Below are positions 51,594 to 58,433 of a stretch of DNA of 58,433 nucleotides, in pieces; position 1 is the first letter of the stretch; each line of letters opens with the position of its first letter. The notes under the pieces were generated by a model, which made no database searches, had not been told where the DNA came from, and saw only the letters and a program-made list of their open reading frames with translations. A program made the translations under genes and the position numbers. Source of the DNA: Fictibacillus phosphorivorans (GTDB lineage: Bacteria > Bacillota > Bacilli > Bacillales > Fictibacillaceae). The stretch is taken from assembly GCF_001619875.1 (NCBI RefSeq), contig NZ_LRFC01000009.1:1-58433 (forward strand), in the 5' to 3' direction.

Positions 51594-52072
51594 GAACAGC
51601 GTCCGACTATATTGAAATGAACGTTCCGGCAAAGCCGGATTATGTGGGAGTAGTCAGATTGACGATTTCTGGTCTGGCAAACCGCATGGGCTTTGCGTTT
51701 GATGAAATAGAAGATATTAAAATTGCCGTTTCAGAAGCGGTAACCAATGTTGTAAATCATGCTTACACTGAAGGAGAACAAGGCCAAGTTCGTATTGGCT
51801 GCAATATACATGATGACCGCATGGAAATTACGGTTGTCGATCAAGGACAAAGTTTCGACGTTGAATCTATCTCAAAAGATCTTGGCCCTGTAGATGGTAA
51901 ATCAGTTGATCAACTGCATGAGGGAGGTTTAGGCCTCTTCCTGATAGATACACTTATGGACAAGGTAGAAATAAGCAGTGAAGCCGGTGTCGTTGTAATG
52001 ATGACAAAGTATCTTCACAGAGATGAGGTGGAGGAACATGTCGACAGAATCTCACCAGCGCCTTCACAGTAA
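51590..52072 (+). CDS. rsbW: anti-sigma-B factor and kinase RsbW
   Basis: GHKL kinase of 160 aa that sequesters SigB and phosphorylates RsbV. N box AVSEAVTNVVNHAY (about 46-59), G1 DQGQSFD and G2 GGLGLFLIDTLMD are visible. It overlaps sigB by 35 bp, which ensures coupled synthesis with its target. Confidence 0.96.
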   Translation: MRTASDYIEMNVPAKPDYVGVVRLTISGLANRMGFAFDEIEDIKIAVSEAVTNVVNHAYTEGEQGQVRIGCNIHDDRMEITVVDQGQSFDVESISKDLGPVDGKSVDQLHEGGLGLFLIDTLMDKVEISSEAGVVVMMTKYLHRDEVEEHVDRISPAPSQ

Positions 52073-52829
52073 AGAACAAGTTTATGCATGGATTGATGAA
52101 CTGCAACAGGATCCTAAAAATGAAGAAATTCAAACAAATCTTGTATTGCAGTACCAAGACTTAGTGCATTCTCTTGCACGGAAGTTTTCTAAAGGTAAAA
52201 GCATCCATGACGATTTGGTTCAAGTCGGTATGATTGGTTTGCTTGCAGCTTTTAGAAGATACGACAAAACGTTTGGCAGATCATTTGAATCCTTTGCGGT
52301 TCCAACGATTGTTGGGGAAATTAAACGTTTTATTCGTGATAAAACATGGAGTGTGCATGTACCGCGCCGTATTAAAGAATTGGGTCCAAGAATTAAGAAA
52401 GCCGTTGAAGAACTCACGACTAGCTTGCAAAGATCACCTAAAATTTTTGAAATCGCTGAGTTTCTAGAAGTTTCAGAAGAAGAAGTTCTAGAGACGATGG
52501 AAATGGGCAAAAGTTATCAAGCATTGTCTGTGGACAGTTCAATTGAAGCGGATCAAGAGGGAAGCACGGTTACACTTCTTGATTTAGTCGGATCCAACGA
52601 TGATGGATTTGATCAAATTGATAAAAGGCTGCTTTTGGAGAAGGCATTTGCTGTTCTTTCTGAACGGGAACGTGAAATCCTTCAATGTACGTATTTTGAA
52701 AACTTGAGCCAAAAGGAAACAGGAGAACGTCTAGATATCTCACAGATGCATGTTTCCCGCCTGCAAAGAAGAGCGTTAGAAAAATTGAAAGAAGCGTTGA
52801 GAGTTTCACCTTCGGAGGCGCTTAAATGA
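52038..52829 (+). CDS. sigB: general stress sigma factor SigB
   Basis: Sigma-70 family group 3 factor, 263 aa (262 in B. subtilis). Region 2 includes DLVQVGMIGLLAAFRRYD and FAVPTIVGEIKRFIRDKTW; region 3 WSVHVPRRIKELGPRIKKA; region 4 LSEREREILQCTYFENLSQ and TGERLDISQMHVSRLQRRAL. ATG 52038 follows GGTGGAGG within rsbW. Controlled by RsbW and by its own promoter before rsbV. Confidence 0.97.
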   Translation: MSTESHQRLHSKEQVYAWIDELQQDPKNEEIQTNLVLQYQDLVHSLARKFSKGKSIHDDLVQVGMIGLLAAFRRYDKTFGRSFESFAVPTIVGEIKRFIRDKTWSVHVPRRIKELGPRIKKAVEELTTSLQRSPKIFEIAEFLEVSEEEVLETMEMGKSYQALSVDSSIEADQEGSTVTLLDLVGSNDDGFDQIDKRLLLEKAFAVLSEREREILQCTYFENLSQKETGERLDISQMHVSRLQRRALEKLKEALRVSPSEALK

Positions 52830-53434
52830 TTGAGCACTACCAGTTTAGCAAATCATCAGTTTCCTCTTATCAGAAACCTAAAAAGGGAAATGATCTTTGC
52901 GGAGATAGTTTTTACGTGAAAGAAACGGAAGATTATTTGATTTGTGCTGTTGCAGATGGTTTAGGAAGCGGCAAATTGGCGAAAGAGGCTTCAGGAGCTG
53001 CTACTGACGTTATTGATCAGCATCATCATGAATCAGTGGAACAGTTGATGCATCTTTGCAATGAGGGGTTAAGACATACTCGTGGTGCTGTAATTGCAAT
53101 TGTTAAAGTCGATTATAAAAATCAAACAGCTACCTATTCAGGTGTAGGTAACATCCGTTTTATGATCTCTGCTGAAAGACAAAGAGCGATACACCCTTTA
53201 ACTAAAGCGGGTTTTCTTGTAGGTAAGCCTGAACGATTTAAAGTACAAGATTTCAAGTTTGAAAAAGAGTTAACATTGATGCTTTATTCTGATGGCATGG
53301 ATATCCATACCCAAAGCCGTTCACTGTTAACAAAAATGGTCTCTCCAAAAGAGTCCGTTATTTTTATAAGTGGACTTCCTCAGGATATCAACGACGATGC
53401 TACATGTATCGTAGGCCAAGTAAATATAAGTTAG
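52826..53434 (+). CDS. rsbX: feedback phosphatase RsbX
   Basis: PP2C-like phosphatase of 202 aa that removes phosphate from RsbS and RsbR to reset the stressosome. Metal-site motifs GDSFYV, VADGLGSG (about 46-53), LYSDGMD (about 150-156) and DDATCIV near the end are present. It overlaps sigB by 4 bp and is the last gene of the operon. Confidence 0.95.
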   Translation: MIEHYQFSKSSVSSYQKPKKGNDLCGDSFYVKETEDYLICAVADGLGSGKLAKEASGAATDVIDQHHHESVEQLMHLCNEGLRHTRGAVIAIVKVDYKNQTATYSGVGNIRFMISAERQRAIHPLTKAGFLVGKPERFKVQDFKFEKELTLMLYSDGMDIHTQSRSLLTKMVSPKESVIFISGLPQDINDDATCIVGQVNIS

Positions 53435-53437
53435 CGA

Positions 53438-53475
53438 AACATCATCCTTATTTAGCTTTAGGATGGTGTTTTTTG
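53438..53475 (+). terminator. sigB operon terminator
   Basis: ACATCATCCT and AGGATGGTGT pair with one mismatch and are followed by T residues. Confidence 0.85.
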
Positions 53476-53556
53476 TTTTTTTCTCATGGTTCTTTTCAAA
53501 AGGTTGTTTCCTAAAGGATTGTTGCTTTTTAATTTTTTTATTGTCTTCATTGAACA

Positions 53557-53808
53557 GTTGGTTGTAGTGGAAGGTGCGAGACTCCTGCGGGACAGGCGGG
53601 CAGTCCGAAAAGTGGAAGTGGCTCGTTCAGCCCCGACAAGCAAAAGATGAATGGATTGGAAGGTGCACTTTGCCTTCTGAGCCATTTAGCTTTTGACCTC
53701 GAGGGGCTAGCCACTGCAACTGGACAGGTGAGACACTTAAGAGTGAAACGTACAAATGTGGCTCACCGCCTGCCCCGCGGAAAGGGAGCACCTGAAACGG
53801 AAATCAAC
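53557..53808. repeat. dispersed hairpin repeat, copy D (long form)
   Basis: About 252 bp bounded by GTTGGTT and AATCAAC, the same long form as copy B with the nested middle hairpin. It fills most of the 479-bp gap between rsbX and tex. A short open frame across it (53647-53829) is a by-product. Confidence 0.87.
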
Positions 53809-53913
53809 TACTTTCAAAAGCAACAATGAATCTGAAAACAGGTTTTCCTTTTTTTACGGCACAACATCATTGGTTTATAATAGTACTAATTGATTGAAAA
53901 AGGAGTGTTCTTA

Positions 53914-56079
53914 TTGGGACAACCTATTAGTGAACAAGCATTGAGAACAATGGAACAAGAATTAAATGTAAAAGGCAAACAAATTAATCAGGTTATTGCA
54001 CTTTTAGAAGAAGGAAATACAGTTCCATTCATCGCACGTTACCGAAAAGAATTAACAGGCGGTTTAGATGAAGTACAGATCAAAGACATTATGGATCGAT
54101 GGACGTATTTGCAAAACTTAGCGACTCGAAAAGAAGAAATCATTCGTCTTATCGATGAACAAGGAAAACTTACAGAAGAACTATCAGCGGCTATTTCGAA
54201 AGCTCAGAAGCTTCAGGATCTAGAAGATATCTATCGCCCTTATAAACAAAAAAGAAGAACGAAAGCAACGATAGCCAAAGAAAAAGGACTTGAGCCACTG
54301 GCGCATTGGTTGCTGGAACAAAACAATGATGACCCAATATCAAAAGCTGCAGCATACATAAACGAAGAAAAAGAAGTGCTTTCAGCTGAGGATGCTTTAA
54401 CAGGTGCAAAAGATATTATTGCTGAAATGCTGTCTGATGACGCGGATATGAGAAAATGGATCCGAGAAGATACATTTTCAAAAGGTGAAATCAAAACGGA
54501 AGGCAAGAATACCGAAAATGATGAGAAAAAAGTATTTGAAATGTACTACGAATACCAAGAACCGATCCGTAAAATTGTTCCACATCGTGTTTTGGCGGTA
54601 AACCGAGGCGAGAAAGAAAATATTTTGAGAGTAAGTATCGTAACTCCATCAGAATTGATTCTTTCTAAGATGGAAAGAAAAACAATCAAACGTTCGGGTT
54701 CACCGTCTGCCGTTTTTATCCGTGAAGCGATGGAAGACGCATATAAACGATTGATTTCTCCTTCGATTGAACGTGAAATTAGAACAGCACTTACTGAACA
54801 AGCGGAAGAACGCGCCATTCATATTTTCTCTGAAAACGTAAGAAGCCTTTTGCTACAAGCTCCCCTTAAAGGAAAAGTAGTTCTTGGCGTTGACCCAGCT
54901 TACCGAACAGGATGCAAGCTAGGTGTTGTGGACGAAACGGGAAAAGTGCTGCACATTCAAACCATCTATCCTACACCGCCACGGTCAGAAGTTGAAAAAT
55001 CTGCTGCGGTTGTAAAAAAGTTAATCGAGCAATACGATATTGAAATTGCTGCGATTGGAAATGGCACCGCATCGCGTGAAACAGAACAATTTATTGCTGA
55101 AACGCTAAAAGACTTAGATAAGTCAGTGGCTTATGTCATCGTAAACGAAGCGGGTGCGAGTGTTTATTCGGCTTCAAGTGTAGCGCGTGAAGAATTTCCT
55201 GACCTACAAGTTGAAGAAAGAAGCGCTGTATCTATTGCACGAAGACTTCAAGATCCATTGGCTGAACTGGTGAAAATCGACCCTAAATCTATTGGGGTTG
55301 GTCAGTATCAGCATGATGTTTCCCAAAAAAGGCTTGGGGAAGAAATTTCATTTGTGGTTGAGACTGCGGTTAACCAAGTAGGCGTTAACGTAAATACAGC
55401 TTCTTCTTCGCTGCTTCAATATGTTTCAGGGTTGTCCAAAACTGTGGCACAGAACATTATCTTAAAACGAAATGAAGTCGGCAAGTTCAAAAACAGAACA
55501 GAACTTAAAAAAATTCCGCGTCTCGGTGCGAAAACATATGAGCAGTGTATCGGCTTTTTACGAGTGGTTGATGGGAATCAGCCGCTTGATCAAACAGGCA
55601 TACACCCAGAAAGCTATCCAGCGACTAAAGCATTGTTAAAGGAGCTTGGTTTTACTCCGGCAGATATTGGTTCAGAAGCTCTGGCAGAAAAATTAATTTC
55701 TATATCGCTTGAAGCAACATCTGAAAAATTGGATATCGGTGTACCGACTTTAAAAGATATCATTGAAGGTCTAACTAAACCAGGAAGAGATCCTCGTGAT
55801 GCTTTTTCAGGTCCAGTGCTGAAAACGGATGTTCTGAAGATGGAAGACTTATCAAAAGGGATGGAACTGCAAGGTACCGTTCGAAACGTTGTTGATTTTG
55901 GAGCGTTTGTCGATATTGGTGTAAAACAAGATGGACTTGTGCACATCTCTAAGCTAACAAATCGTTTTATTAAGAACCCGATGGATGTAGTAAGTGTAGG
56001 ACAAGTCGTAACCGTATGGGTAGATTCTGTAGATGTAGCAAAACAACGTATTGCGTTAACGATGATTGCTCCTAAATAA
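53914..56079 (+). CDS. tex: Tex-family RNA-binding transcription accessory protein
   Basis: A 721-residue nucleic-acid-binding protein. Layout: N-terminal HTH-like region (with NTVPFIARYRKELTGGLDEV), a YqgF/RNase H-like domain around VLGVDPAYRTGCKLGVVDETG (about 321-341), helix-hairpin-helix units near 490-560 (SGLSKTVAQNIILKRNE, IPRLGAKTYEQCIGFLR), and a C-terminal S1 domain (about 645-715, GMELQGTVRNVVDFGAFVDI). No ATG lies at the N-terminus; TTG 53914 is 9 nt after AAAGGAG, with ATG 53950 as an alternative. Same position as ydcI in B. subtilis. Confidence 0.95.
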   Translation: MGQPISEQALRTMEQELNVKGKQINQVIALLEEGNTVPFIARYRKELTGGLDEVQIKDIMDRWTYLQNLATRKEEIIRLIDEQGKLTEELSAAISKAQKLQDLEDIYRPYKQKRRTKATIAKEKGLEPLAHWLLEQNNDDPISKAAAYINEEKEVLSAEDALTGAKDIIAEMLSDDADMRKWIREDTFSKGEIKTEGKNTENDEKKVFEMYYEYQEPIRKIVPHRVLAVNRGEKENILRVSIVTPSELILSKMERKTIKRSGSPSAVFIREAMEDAYKRLISPSIEREIRTALTEQAEERAIHIFSENVRSLLLQAPLKGKVVLGVDPAYRTGCKLGVVDETGKVLHIQTIYPTPPRSEVEKSAAVVKKLIEQYDIEIAAIGNGTASRETEQFIAETLKDLDKSVAYVIVNEAGASVYSASSVAREEFPDLQVEERSAVSIARRLQDPLAELVKIDPKSIGVGQYQHDVSQKRLGEEISFVVETAVNQVGVNVNTASSSLLQYVSGLSKTVAQNIILKRNEVGKFKNRTELKKIPRLGAKTYEQCIGFLRVVDGNQPLDQTGIHPESYPATKALLKELGFTPADIGSEALAEKLISISLEATSEKLDIGVPTLKDIIEGLTKPGRDPRDAFSGPVLKTDVLKMEDLSKGMELQGTVRNVVDFGAFVDIGVKQDGLVHISKLTNRFIKNPMDVVSVGQVVTVWVDSVDVAKQRIALTMIAPK

Positions 56080-56107
56080 GAAAATAAGTAGAAACAACAA
56101 CTAGATA

Positions 56108-56153
56108 AAGCACTTCTCCAGTAAATTACTTTTCACTGGAGGAGTGCTTTTTG
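56108..56153. terminator. tex terminator, overlapping the cmpA 3' end
   Basis: AAAGCACTTCTCCAGT and ACTGGAGGAGTGCTTT pair with one mismatch and are followed by T residues. Confidence 0.88.
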
Positions 56154-56248
56154 TTATAAAAAAACCAGCATTGATTAAGTAAGCGGATTTGGTAACGATC
56201 TTTTTGATAATAAGCACGACGGAGCTGTCTTTTAAACCATGTTGGCAT
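56126..56248 (-). CDS. cmpA: cortex morphogenetic protein CmpA
   Basis: A 40-residue sporulation peptide: MPTWFKRQLRRAYYQKDRYQ followed by a second half with LLNQCWFFY. It matches the CmpA family, which acts with ClpXP to degrade SpoIVA in spores with faulty coats. The start ATG 56248 is 8 nt after AAGGAGG (revcomp). The position between tex (ydcI) and the SprT-like gene (ydcK) is that of cmpA in B. subtilis. The last codons lie in the convergent tex terminator. Confidence 0.93.
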   Translation of the reverse strand: MPTWFKRQLRRAYYQKDRYQIRLLNQCWFFYNKKHSSSEK

Positions 56249-56344
56249 AGAGAGAACCTCCTTGAACTTCCCAATCCGTTATTTGTGTATTAGTCTATGT
56301 ATAGAAGCTTGTTGATGTGAACTTGAAATATAAGGAGCTTGACC

Positions 56345-56803
56345 ATGACAGACGTAGAATTACAAAAACTTACCGAAGAAATTTCTCTCCAGTTCTTCAA
56401 TAAACCCTTTCGGCACAGAGCAAGATTTAATAAAAGGCTGCGAACAACAGGAGGACGATATCTTCTAAGGTCTCATGATATAGAGATGAACCCGCATCTT
56501 TACGAGGCATTTGGAATGGACGAATTAGTCGGGGTTATTAAACATGAGCTTGTGCATTACCATATGCACATTGAAGGTAAAGGGTATAAGCACGGTGATT
56601 ACGATTTTAAGTATTGGCTTTCTAAAGTAGGCGGCTCTCGCTTCTGCCAGTCCATACCTGAAAAAAGAAGAACAGAGAGTTATAAATATCACTATATCTG
56701 CAGAGACTGTATGCAGTCTTATAAAAGAAAGAGAAGAATTGACACAAAAAAGTATGTGTGCGGAAAGTGCCGAGGGAAATTAAAACAGGTTTCTTTAAAA
56801 TAG
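56345..56803 (+). CDS. SprT-like zinc metalloprotease-fold protein
   Basis: A 152-residue SprT-family protein (YdcK position). The HExxH zinc motif is in IKHELVHYHMH (His-Glu-x-x-His, near residue 65), with a second His in GYKHGDYDF. The C-terminus is a zinc ribbon: YICRDCMQ and YVCGKCRGKL give two CxxC pairs. ATG 56345 has AAGGAG 8 nt upstream; the TTG at 56339 is too near to it. Biochemical role not established in bacteria. Confidence 0.9.
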   Translation: MTDVELQKLTEEISLQFFNKPFRHRARFNKRLRTTGGRYLLRSHDIEMNPHLYEAFGMDELVGVIKHELVHYHMHIEGKGYKHGDYDFKYWLSKVGGSRFCQSIPEKRRTESYKYHYICRDCMQSYKRKRRIDTKKYVCGKCRGKLKQVSLK

Positions 56804-56937
56804 GGTGTTGACTTCGATTATAGGTATGTGGTAATTTAATTAAGTCGCTGTTAGACATGCCTTTTACATAGCTTACTTAACAAGGCAGTTAAGGTAGCTA
56901 AAGCGATAATTGCTCAGAAAAAAACCTCTAAAACGGG

Positions 56938-56966
56938 TTGACATCTGACGCTGAAACAATTATGAT
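56938..56966 (+). promoter_or_regulatory. SigA promoter of the tRNA cluster
   Basis: TTGACA (56938-56943), 17-bp spacer, TATGAT (56961-56966), 22 bp before tRNA-Asn. Confidence 0.85.
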
Positions 56967-56988
56967 ATTAATTGTCCTTAAAAGACAT

Positions 56989-57063
56989 TCCACAGTAGCT
57001 CAGTGGTAGAGCTATCGGCTGTTAACCGATCGGTCGTAGGTTCGAGTCCTACCTGTGGAGCCA
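56989..57063 (+). tRNA. tRNA-Asn (GTT)
   Basis: Full cloverleaf, anticodon loop CTGTTAA, CCA encoded. First of an eleven-tRNA cluster. Confidence 0.97.
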
Positions 57064-57066
57064 TAC

Positions 57067-57157
57067 AGAGAAGTACCCAAGTGGCTCAAGGGGCTCCCCT
57101 GCTAAGGGAGTAGATCGCTAACGCGGTGCGAGGGTTCGAATCCCTTCTTCTCTGCCA
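57067..57157 (+). tRNA. tRNA-Ser (GCT)
   Basis: Long variable arm, anticodon loop CTGCTAA, acceptor AGAGAAG with CTTCTCT, CCA encoded. Confidence 0.97.
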
Positions 57158-57160
57158 TGT

Positions 57161-57235
57161 GGCCCGTTGGTCAAGCGGTTAAGACACCGCCCTTTCACGG
57201 CGGTAACACGGGTTCGAATCCCGTACGGGTCACCA
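57161..57235 (+). tRNA. tRNA-Glu (TTC)
   Basis: Full cloverleaf with anticodon loop CTTTCAC and CCA encoded. Confidence 0.97.
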
Positions 57236-57271
57236 CTTTATAACATGATAAAGTATACCTTATAGATAGAT

Positions 57272-57347
57272 GGACTCGTGGTGTAGTGGTTAACATGCCT
57301 GCCTGTCACGCAGGAGATCGCCGGTTCGACCCCGGTCGGGTCCGCCA
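57272..57347 (+). tRNA. tRNA-Asp (GTC)
   Basis: Acceptor GGACTCG with CGGGTCC, anticodon loop CTGTCAC, CCA encoded. Confidence 0.97.
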
Positions 57348-57362
57348 TTTTTTCTAAGGTGT

Positions 57363-57437
57363 TGGGCTATAGCCAAGCGGTAAGGCAACGGACTTTGACT
57401 CCGTCATGCGTTGGTTCGAATCCAGCTAGCCCAGCCA
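57363..57437 (+). tRNA. tRNA-Gln (TTG)
   Basis: Acceptor TGGGCTA with TAGCCCA, anticodon loop CTTTGAC, CCA encoded. Confidence 0.97.
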
Positions 57438-57494
57438 TTTTTTATTTTTAACATGAGTGTTTAAGATACAAACACTAAACCTTATTAACAGTAA

Positions 57495-57511
57495 GAGCCA
57501 TTAGCTCAGTC
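57495..57511 (+). repeat. copy of the tRNA-Lys 5' end
   Basis: GAGCCATTAGCTCAGTC is identical to the first 17 bases of tRNA-Lys at 57612. The sequence after it has no anticodon arm or T arm, so it is a fragment, not a tRNA. The stretch 57512-57611 between the copies is unlike any tRNA; I see no gene in it. Confidence 0.85.
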
Positions 57512-57611
57512 ACAAGCGATACATCGTGATTGACTACGGTTGTCTCGACGGATACACGTTCTTACTTCTCTATTAGAGGAAGAGACAGGTTCCGACGAAC
57601 ATATTATGCGC

Positions 57612-57687
57612 GAGCCATTAGCTCAGTCGGTAGAGCATCTGACTTTTAATCAGAGGGTCGAAGGTTCGAGTCCTTCATGGCTCACCA
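57612..57687 (+). tRNA. tRNA-Lys (TTT)
   Basis: Acceptor GAGCCAT with ATGGCTC, anticodon loop CTTTTAA, CCA encoded. Confidence 0.97.
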
Positions 57688-57702
57688 TTTTTAAATTAAT
57701 AT

Positions 57703-57786
57703 GCGGGTGTGGCGGAATTGGCAGACGCGCTAGACTTAGGATCTAGTGTCTTTGACGTGGGGGTTCGAGTCCCTTCACCCGCACCA
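57703..57786 (+). tRNA. tRNA-Leu (TAG)
   Basis: Long variable arm, anticodon loop CTTAGGA, acceptor GCGGGTG with CACCCGC, CCA encoded. Confidence 0.97.
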
Positions 57787-57837
57787 TATTAATTTCATAA
57801 AATAAGTTGCAGTGCTCATGCGCTGGCATCTAGCCGC

Positions 57838-57923
<86 letters not shown>

Positions 57924-57956
57924 ACTTTTACAAATAACATATAATGCATTGAATAG

Positions 57957-58033
57957 GCGCCCTTAGCTCAGCTGGATAGAGTGTTTGACTACGAATCAAA
58001 AGGTCGGGAGTTCGAATCTCTCAGGGCGCGCCA
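57957..58033 (+). tRNA. tRNA-Arg (ACG)
   Basis: Acceptor GCGCCCT with AGGGCGC, anticodon loop CTACGAA (A34 to be edited to inosine), CCA encoded. Confidence 0.97.
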
Positions 58034-58038
58034 TATGT

Positions 58039-58115
58039 CGGGAAGTGGCTCAGCTTGGTAGAGCACCTGGTTTGGGACCAGGGGGTCGCAGGTTCAAATC
58101 CTGTCTTCCCGACCA
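58039..58115 (+). tRNA. tRNA-Pro (TGG)
   Basis: Acceptor CGGGAAG with CTTCCCG, anticodon loop TTTGGGA, CCA encoded. Confidence 0.97.
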
Positions 58116-58123
58116 TTCTTTAT

Positions 58124-58197
58124 GCGGGTGTAGTTTAGTGGTAAAACAAGAGCCTTCCAAGCTCTGGTCGTGAGTTCGATTCTCATCACCCGCTCCA
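58124..58197 (+). tRNA. tRNA-Gly (TCC)
   Basis: Identical to tRNA-Gly at 134-207; anticodon loop CTTCCAA, CCA encoded. Confidence 0.97.
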
Positions 58198-58204
58198 TTT
58201 TTAC

Positions 58205-58281
<77 letters not shown>

Positions 58282-58304
58282 TAATATAACTTTTAAAAAA
58301 GTGC

Positions 58305-58333
58305 TTGACTTTATATCTTCGATTCGGTAAGAT
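58305..58333 (+). promoter_or_regulatory. rRNA operon promoter
   Basis: TTGACT (58305-58310), 17-bp spacer, TAAGAT (58328-58333). Confidence 0.85.
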
Positions 58334-58433
58334 GATAAAGCTGTCTCGAAAAAAGACAAGCCAAACAAGTTCTTTGAAAACTGAACAAAAGAAATAGGTA
58401 AGGAATTAAGAATTAATTCCGTCAGTTTTAAAA
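58334..58433 (+). promoter_or_regulatory. 16S rRNA leader (operon continues past the window)
   Basis: The leader contains GTTCTTTGAAAACTGAACAA, the conserved rRNA leader segment of Bacilli with boxA-like function, shortly before where 16S rRNA should begin. The 16S gene itself is not in the window. Confidence 0.85.

Noticed and set aside
53647-53829. Open frame across repeat copy D
   Set aside because: It lies within the dispersed repeat, and copy B lacks a matching frame.

Overview
The window comes from the chromosome of a low-GC, Gram-positive, spore-forming member of the Bacillaceae. The gene set and order are close to Bacillus subtilis at both ends: rocF, then sigW-rsiW-cdaA-cdaR-glmM-glmS on the left, and rhomboid-acpS-ydcC-alr-ndoAI-ndoA-rsbRSTUVW-sigB-rsbX-tex-cmpA-ydcK-tRNAs on the right. 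Sporulation markers (a Spo0E-like phosphatase, a YjcZ-type peptide, CmpA) support a spore former. A Fictibacillus-like genus is my best guess, but I cannot confirm it without a search.

Layout. 1-300: tRNA-Tyr, tRNA-Gly and tRNA-Ala. 390-645: paired arrays of 21-bp repeats that look like the two ends of a gutted IS21-type element. 0.9-9.6 kb: arginase, a Spo0E-like gene, the SigW/anti-SigW pair, the c-di-AMP cyclase operon with glmM, and glmS behind a glmS ribozyme. 9.7-24.5 kb: accessory genes, namely a MarR-controlled glycosyltransferase, a MerR-SRPBCC pair, a lipoprotein with two ABC permeases, a class A PBP, a GNAT-TetR pair and sigX-rsiX. 24.6-34.9 kb: a decayed NlpC/P60 gene, an RND exporter, UvsE, an operon of an SDR, a divergent QueA paralogue and a VOC protein, signal peptidase I, Tag and an L,D-transpeptidase. 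34.9-36.5 kb: a peptide quorum-sensing cassette. 36.7-43.7 kb: a beta-rich hypothetical protein, Nudix, CorA, a D,D-carboxypeptidase, and a four-gene operon with a CarH-type B12-binding domain and a STAS protein. 43.8-56.8 kb: the conserved alr/ndoA/sigB block. 57.0-58.3 kb: eleven tRNAs, then the promoter and leader of an rRNA operon whose 16S gene lies past the window.

How the parts work together. Several blocks serve envelope homeostasis: SigW, SigX, c-di-AMP synthesis, GlmM/GlmS, PBPs and alr. The general stress response is complete: stressosome proteins RsbR and RsbS, kinase RsbT, phosphatase RsbU, the partner-switching module RsbV/RsbW/SigB and feedback phosphatase RsbX, with a SigB promoter placed exactly before rsbV.

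The two most unusual systems are (1) an NprR-like HTH-TPR receptor followed by a secreted precursor that carries five tandem copies, in two sequence variants, of a Pro/Asn-rich peptide, which looks like a poly-pheromone signalling cassette; and (2) the B12-binding/STAS operon, which looks like a possible light- or cobalamin-dependent input into the stressosome. Two small genes (YjcZ-type at 15953-16126, cmpA at 56126-56248) and a dispersed nested hairpin repeat family (four copies) are also described.
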